NCBI GenBank assembly: GCA_020137815.1
Contig: CM035355.1
Location: forward strand, 7,190,597-7,254,596
Origin: Hormiphora californensis
Lineage: Eukaryota > Ctenophora > Tentaculata > Cydippida > Pleurobrachiidae
DNA length: 64,000 nt
Direction of reading: 5' to 3'
This document shows positions 56,701 through 64,000 of this stretch, piece after piece (the stretch's first letter is position 1; every line of letters starts with the position of its first letter). The notes beneath the pieces were generated by a model, which worked only from the letters and a program-made list of their open reading frames with translations, was not told where the DNA came from and made no database searches. The translations under genes were made by a program, and so were the position numbers.

Positions 56701-59700
56701 CCATGCTCCACTCCCTACGACAGTACCAGTTTATTGCCCGCAAAAAAGGTACGTTTTTTTAGTTTTGGTCTAAGCTTCGGTTGACATGTATTATAATCGT
56801 TAACCACCCTCTACCCTCTTCAGTGAGTTGTTATATAGAACTTCATTCCGCTTCATTATGCCATATTTGATATGTTAGAAAATGACAAGTAAAGCGCATA
56901 TATATATATAATTTATCTCACAAAGACTGCCCTCGGGGGGGGATCCCATGGCATACTTTGGTATACTTTGGCACTTTCCACAACTTTTTCAGCGATTTTC
57001 CATATACCAAAGTATACCAAAGTATACCAAAGTATACCAAGGTATACCAAAGTATACCATAAAAATTTTGAAAAAGGTAAAATTTAAGCGATAAGTTAAC
57101 ATAAATGACTAAATTTGTAAAACTACATCCTTATTTATTTATAAGTTGGTAATATAACGCTTATTAAACCGATTTTTACGTTTTTGTTACATCATCCGGC
57201 TAGTGCTCAAGGCTTGCCGCTCAGGGTTCGATTCCCGGTGAAGGCAATTGTTGAAAAATTTTTGGAGACTTTACCAAATACTATTTGAACATTTTCTTGA
57301 CTTTTTAAAAGTTTTTTTATCATACTCAAATGGGTCCCAATTTGTCAAACCCCAGTTTTCTGACTCACCATTTTATAGGTAATATTTTCCCTCGATTCTA
57401 TGAATTTAGCCTATTTAGCACCATTGTCCAATTTTATGAGTTAAGAAAGTTTATATAAAATGTTTTAAAGCCTTAACTGTTGTAAATTAACACTTTAAAG
57501 TACTTTAAAGTTATTAAAAAGATATGGTATACTTTGGTATACTTTGGTACTTTCCACATATTTTTTTGGGATTTTCCATATACCAAAGTATACCAAAGTA
57601 TACCAAAGTATGCCATGGGATCCCCCCCCTGCCCTCTCACAAGAGACTGTCTTACCTCAACGTACTGAGTCTCAGAAGCTCACTGTATGTGTCTTAGCCA
57701 AGTCCTATTGCCCACCCACTCGTCCCTCATCCTAGTCTTTAGTTTTTACAGTGCAGTCCCTACAAACTGTGAAACTTGCTGAATGTTTAGATTTGCCTGT
57801 GCTAAATATGTTTGGGGTATGACTGAATCTTGAGCTGCAACGTAGCTCAATATACAGCCATGTGTGCGATGATATAATCACGTACATGACAACCTATAAT
57901 GTAGATATATATTCATGCATCATAAAACTAGATCTAGTAAAGGTTTTCTGTACGTATCTCTGTAACATTTAAATCAGATATATATAATCTGCTCTGTACG
58001 ATCCAACACTATATTCATGTTATCGTATGATCGGTACTACTGCTCTTCATTTAGCATGCATTAAATGTCATGCGCTTTATAGTATTTTGAACTTCAAATT
58101 TAGATCTAAGATCTATCTAAAAACTATAGTTACGAAACGTCTATACCTCTTTTATCTAAACAGGTCACCACACATCCTATTCAGCAGTACCTCAATTCAA
58201 ATTCAATTTCAGGAGTGAATTTCACCCTAGGAGCGGTGACAGTCGATCCAATGACTCCCACTTACAACCCTGCACCACTTATTCCTTACATGGAGGAGTT
58301 GGGAGTGGAATATCTCTTCGAACGACAGGGTATTCTGGCAAAGGCGGAGGAAACAGCCGAACAAATATCAAGTATTTGTAGGTAAGGAACACACTCATTT
58401 CATAATAATCAGTGTCTTGGCTCTCATCCAAGGTTTTTTGTCAACATAATATTTACCGAACGATCTCACACCTCCTTCTTTCCACACTGGAATAACTGCT
58501 AGAATAACTTGAGGGCCTCCAGTTATAATTCTAGCAAACGCCAGTTATTCTAGATCCAGCAATTACACCCCTCTTACCCTCCGGTTATTCTAGCGAACAC
58601 CCCTCTTATCTGGCAGTTATTCTAGATCTAACAAACACCCCTTGAAGTCTACTTTCCTACAGTTACTGTAGCCCCTCTCTCTTCCTACAGTTACTGTAGC
58701 CCCTGGCCCTCTCTCTCACTTCCTACAGTTACCGTAGCCCCTCTCTCTCACTTCCTACAGTTACTGTAGCCGGATGAAGCGGGGAAGGATATACTCAGCA
58801 GCCCGGAGAAAGGGATATAATGTCGTAGCGATGGGGCAACATCTGGACGATTTATCTGAGAGTTTCTTCATGTCCGTCTTCCATAACGGACTTTTGAGGT
58901 AACTATGTGGCGTGGTCATTGTCGTTACCTACCTAGGACCTCCCACCGCGTGATCAGATTTAGAGCCTGATCTCAGATCTGTTTATGCTGATGTACATAG
59001 TATGTAGTGCTAAACACGTCAACGTCTAAATCCTATTTCTACACGATGAGCTATATTTTACACTTTGAATCTTCCTAGGCTATAATATGAGTCAATTTTA
59101 ACAGATCATATCTGTTTCAAGTAAAAATTTCTCGCCCTCTGTAAAACAATGAAAGTAACAACTCTCTCTCTCTCTCTGTTCAGAACAATGAAAGCCCATT
59201 ACACAGTCACCGAAGAAGACCTCAGAGTAATTCGACCCCTCATCTACGTGAGGGAACGAGACCTAAGAAGCTTTGCCGAGAGTCGGGCATTACCCGTTAT
59301 TGCAGAGAACTGTCCGGCGTGTTTTGAGGAACCAAAAGAGAGGCACCGGGTTAAACAGCTTCTTGCTCAACAGGTATTCAGTCACACGCTATATTTTTTG
59401 TGGCTCGCACCGCATTTTTTCATTAAATGACAGCGCTTTGTGAGAGTTCGATAGATCAAGCAACACAAATACGGGTTTCTTCAATTTGGCAAAGGGGCCC
59501 TCTGTCAAATTGAAGAGACCTGTATTTGCCAAAGGGGTTACCCATCTATCAGAGCTGGGCTTGGTATTATATCTCATTGGTTGTGATTGATTGGTTATCA
59601 GTGGTAAGATCTGAAATCGATTATAAGATGGACATCAATTACTCGATTGTAGGTTACTATCACTATTACAGGAGTTGCTATTTCCACGGCTAGCAAACAG

Positions 59701-59860
59701 TCTCCAGCGAGCCATGAAGCCACTATACTCCAAAGCCAGGGTGGGGATGGAATCAAGACCTGGTATGGACCAGCAGCTGAGAGGAGAGCCATTATCTGGT
59801 GATATTACTGTTAACGGTGATGGAGATACGGATGATGAGATGTTTCCACAGGGTTGCTAG
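53792..59860 (+). CDS. Cysteine-desulfurase-like domain fused to TtcA-like tRNA thiolase
   Basis: Eight exons: 53792-53969, 54187-54343, 54609-56447, 56572-56748, 58213-58381, 58770-58898, 59184-59373, 59672-59860. They encode about 1,008 residues if one extra base in the G run at 55504-55506 is ignored. Residues about 30-500 are a PLP-dependent class V aminotransferase: FHGNGTTGVTSLL, VVDYASGAPYLD, the PLP lysine in SAHKFLGG (about Lys263), and a cysteine loop RGGCLCAG (about Cys409) as in desulfurases. A Lys/Glu-rich linker follows (about 660-735). The C-terminal domain is a PP-loop ATPase of the TtcA type: SGGKDS (56679-56696), CSRMKRGRIYSAARRKGYN, GQHLDDLSESFF, VIRPLIYVRERDL, ENCPACFEEPKERHRVKQLL. 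TtcA enzymes put sulfur on cytidine 32 of tRNA using sulfur from a desulfurase, so the fusion implies an internal sulfur relay (inference). No organelle signal is obvious. Confidence 0.82.
56933..57638. mobile_element. 0.7-kb inverted-repeat element in an intron of the fusion gene
   Basis: The left end (GGGGGGGATCCCATGGCATA, then CTTTGGTATACTTTGG) pairs with the right end (CCAAAGTATACCAAAGTATG then CCATGGGATCCCCCCC). Near both ends lie runs of the 11-bp unit AAAGTATACC. The interior is AT-rich and holds a GGTTCGATTCC string at 57225-57235. Confidence 0.75.
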
Positions 59861-60216
59861 ATGTTCCAGCTGTTTGCTAATTAAGAGAAGTCCCCTTCCA
59901 CTCACAATGATGCCCCTTAGGAAGAACGAAGATATCAATTTTTAGTTTTCCTTGTTTTTACACCGTGGGATAATTTTATTTAACTTATTATTCTTTTAAA
60001 GTTATTTATTTGACATGTTTATATCACGAGACGCTGCGCTATATTTTTAATCTTACTCCCCCCTCTCTCTCTGTCTTCCCATCTCTCTCTCTCTCTGTCT
60101 CGACTCTCGATCTCCCTTCCCCAATTTGATTAACCCCTTTAGTTCCTCGACAGGCATGACGTCCCATAACAGCTACCGTGAGAGGAATCTTTAAAAGATA
60201 TCAATCACGGATTGCA

Positions 60217-60725
60217 ATCTTTAAAATTTAAAGTGAGAGTGGACCGAATCAGAATTGGACAAGTTTGTTGTAGGTAGTAGAGATTAGCTTTCTGAGCATT
60301 TTGCGTTTTTGCCGCTCAAAATCGACCCACCCATCACTGAGATATTTTTGTTATGTTGGGAGAACTCCTATTTAATCAGTATGTATAAAACAGAATAGAA
60401 ACAATCGTGGTGTTTTACTAACACATTCTGAATATAAGCAGTGAGGTTGACATGTCCATGCACAGAAGTAGGGCAATGCAAGCCATCATATTAATGATTT
60501 AAAGAATGTGTTAGTAAAACACAAGGATTGTTTCTATCCTGTTTGTTAAATATTGATCCCGCAGGAATTCTCCCAACACAACAAAAATATCTCAGTGATG
60601 GGTGGGTCGATTTTGAGCGGCAAAAACGCAAAATGCTCAGAAAGCTAATCTCTACTAGTACTACCTACAACAAACTTGTCCGATTCTGATTCGGTCCACT
60701 CTCACTTTAAATCAAAGATTGCTAT
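60217..60725. repeat. 0.5-kb fold-back element
   Basis: AAAGTGAGAGTGGACCGAAT at the left pairs with ATTCGGTCCACTCTCACTTT at the right. Pairing covers about 150 bp per side with few mismatches, including the CAGTGATGGGTGGGTCGATT block, then again in an inner stretch (GTGTTTTACTAACACATTCT). The unpaired centre is about 90 bp. Confidence 0.8.
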
Positions 60726-60747
60726 CTTTTAGTCCTAACCACCCCGT

Positions 60748-62151
60748 ATATTAAGGGTACGCTAACCAAAATTTTTTTTCGAGTGCAGGGAAATCTCTCA
60801 CCGTAGGGTTGTAGGCCATGCCAAGGAGACCTCAAATATGCAATTTGAGCTCTCAAGTCGAATTCATATTTTTGCTACAGCTGCTTGAAAAATGAACTGA
60901 AAATAAGTTTTTGGCATCTCAAAAAATTTTTTTCAAAGATAGGAGCATGAAAATTTGGGGATTTGAAGAGGACATGAAGGTGAATAACCACAAAAATTTT
61001 TTTTGCAATCCGAGCTGATTTCCGGTCCTGAGATGGATTTCTTTTTTTCCACTTTAACGCCCTATTTGGCAAAGTTCCGAAAACATGTGAAAGCTGTAAA
61101 TTGGTGAAAAGTTGCGTCTAACGATTATCTAAGTGGCCATAAATTTTGGGCGTGTCCTTATTTGAGATAAGCTGTACGGAGTTTTTTTTGTGAAAGCCGT
61201 CATTTCAGAAATAAATAAATTCCCTGTATCTCAAAAACGGCTGATCGTAGAGACCTGAGACTATGCTTAAACGATCCAGAAGGTCCGATTTTGGGGGGGT
61301 CTTCTGAGAGACATTTTGCTCCTACTTCAACCGTTTTTGCTGTAATTGCGAAAAACAAATTCTATGAAAAGGGCAAAAGCTAAACTCCAATATCCTGTAA
61401 TTAGGGAATTTTAGCTAAGAAAGGACCGAAACTATGGAAAAATGTTTAACAAGCTAATTCCTTCACTATTTGGTCCATATGGGTCCCTATAATCATCAAA
61501 AACAAAATCACAAAAAATCCACGATGGCGAAGATGGGTTATTGTTTTTCGCAATTACAGCAAAAACGGTTGAAGTAGGAGCAAAATGTCTCTCAGAAGAC
61601 CCCCCCAAAATCGGACCTTCTGAATCGTTTAAGCATAGTCTCAGGTCTCTACGATCAGCCGTTTTTGAGATACAGGGAATTTATTTATTTCTGAAATGAC
61701 GGCTTTCACAAAAAAAACTCCGTACAGCTTATCTCAAATAAGGACACGCCCAAAATTTATGGCCACTTAGATAATCGTTAGACGCAACTTTTCACCAATT
61801 TACAGCTTTCACATGTTTTCGGAACTTTGCCAAATAGGGCGTTAAAGTGGAAAAAAAGAAATCCATCTCAGGACCGGAAATCAGCTCGGATTGCAAAAAA
61901 AAAGTTTTGTGGTTATTCACCTTCATGTCCTCTTCAAATCCCCAAATTTTCATGCTCCTATCTTTGAAAAAAAAAATTTGAGATGCCAAAAACGTATTTT
62001 CAGGACATTTTTTAAACAGCTGTAGCAAAAATATGAATTCGACTTAAGGGCTAAAATTGCATATTTGAGGTCTCCTTGGTATGGCCTACAACCCTACGGT
62101 GAGAGATTTCCCTGCACTCGAAAAAAAATTTTGGTTAGCGTACCCTTAATA
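60748..62151. mobile_element. 1.4-kb fold-back element with TTAA ends
   Basis: The left end TTAAGGGTACGCTAACCAAA is the reverse complement of the right end TTTGGTTAGCGTACCCTTAA. Arms of about 610 bp (60748-61357 and 61541-62151) match with rare mismatches, around a roughly 180-bp centre. TTAA at both borders fits a piggyBac- or Kolobok-type target site. No transposase is encoded; similar open frames on both sides (about 60875-61072 and 61792-62028) arise from the symmetry. Confidence 0.85.
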
Positions 62152-62261
62152 TCCAGTAACATGGAATAACTCTATAACCACCCTCCTTTTTTGATAACGT
62201 TTCCTAACCCTTCCTGGTAACTTGCCACATATATCACTCCTTATTTGTATTTTGCAAATAC

Positions 62262-62361
62262 AGTCGGATCCCGATTTACCGGGATGCTCGGGGGAAAGTG
62301 TTTTGCCCGGTAAATCGGGGTGCCCGTTAAATCGAGGCCCGGTAAATCGGGGTCCGACTGT
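62262..62361. repeat. CAGTCGGACC palindromic MITE, short copy
   Basis: Begins CAGTCGGATCCCGATTTACC and ends GGTAAATCGGGGTCCGACTG, flanked by TA. The internal repeat is CCCGGTAAATCGGGG in place of CCACTAAATCGGGG in the other copies, so it is a distinct subfamily. It lies about 200 bp upstream of the AMPK start codon. Confidence 0.8.
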
Positions 62362-62556
62362 AGTTGAACCCTAGCCACTCCAAACCTCTCTTAGCAATAC
62401 ACTAACCACTTTTAACTACATCTCCTAACCTGTCTTAGCAATACACTAACCACTTATAACTGTACCCCTAACCACTCTCAGTAACACTAACCACTACTAA
62501 TTGCCATAGCACCATGGCGGGGGAGTAGTTGAGATTCTGTAATGTGTCGACATAAA

Positions 62557-64000
<1,444 letters not shown>

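Larger units (their letters stand above)
59861..62556. other. Intergenic region dominated by two palindromes
   Basis: Between the thiolase gene and the AMPK gene I find no coding exon. The 60217-60725 and 60748-62151 palindromes and the 62262-62361 MITE fill most of it (separate entries). The remaining spacer holds TC repeats (60062-60110) and CTAACCACTTTTAACT-type repeats just after the MITE (62370-62500). Confidence 0.6.

Overview
This is a eukaryotic, almost certainly invertebrate animal, genomic window. The genes are split by short GT-AG introns (mostly 60-400 bp) and are animal orthologues (nucleoporin 155, ALG12, BTBD9, a DHHC palmitoyltransferase, GalNAc-transferases, the AMPK catalytic subunit). 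Between and inside them lie dense transposon remnants, hairpin or fold-back elements, minisatellites and long GA/TC tracts. The secreted lectin-type genes and the RLE-type retroelement remnant would suit a sponge or cnidarian, but no sequence here fixes the phylum. Exons were assembled by hand from splice signals, reading phase and remembered family sequence; no search was run.

Layout. 1-6974 (+): 3' three quarters of NUP155. 7712-8750 (-): 3' part of a single-pass coiled-coil membrane protein. 9100-11080: homopolymer-rich sequence that looks poorly resolved. 11111-14961 (-): ALG12 with its 3' exons missing. 15470-22900 (+): three tandem copies of a small secreted F5/8C (fucolectin-type) lectin gene, separated and broken by LINE remnants, a 1.06-kb fold-back element and MITEs. 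24686-27493 (+): two more secreted protein genes, one ending in a sushi domain and one pentraxin/LamG-like, which completes a lectin cluster. 27827-30804 (-): BTBD9-like gene. 31744-33082 (-): DHHC palmitoyltransferase. 33508-38010: repeats, including the C-terminus of an RLE-type retroelement. 38584-39054 (+): four-EF-hand protein. 39343-51249 (+): coiled-coil gene whose 5.6-kb fourth intron encloses a head-to-head pair of GalNAc-transferase genes. 51250-53791: palindromes and repeats. 53792-59860 (+): a cysteine-desulfurase-like domain joined to a TtcA-like tRNA thiolase. 59861-62556: two large palindromes and a MITE. 62557-63262 (+): first three exons of the AMPK alpha subunit, running off the window.

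Most notable points. (1) The desulfurase-TtcA fusion would put sulfur mobilisation and tRNA thiolation in one chain. (2) The GalNAc-transferase pair shares one roughly 295-bp near-identical tract inside otherwise diverged genes, which is the pattern of gene conversion. (3) Two inverted copies of a 560-bp element occur, one split by a LINE tail with a 186-bp target duplication. (4) There are many perfect or near-perfect fold-back elements. (5) Two otherwise intact genes each carry a single-base frameshift, which points to consensus error or recent damage.
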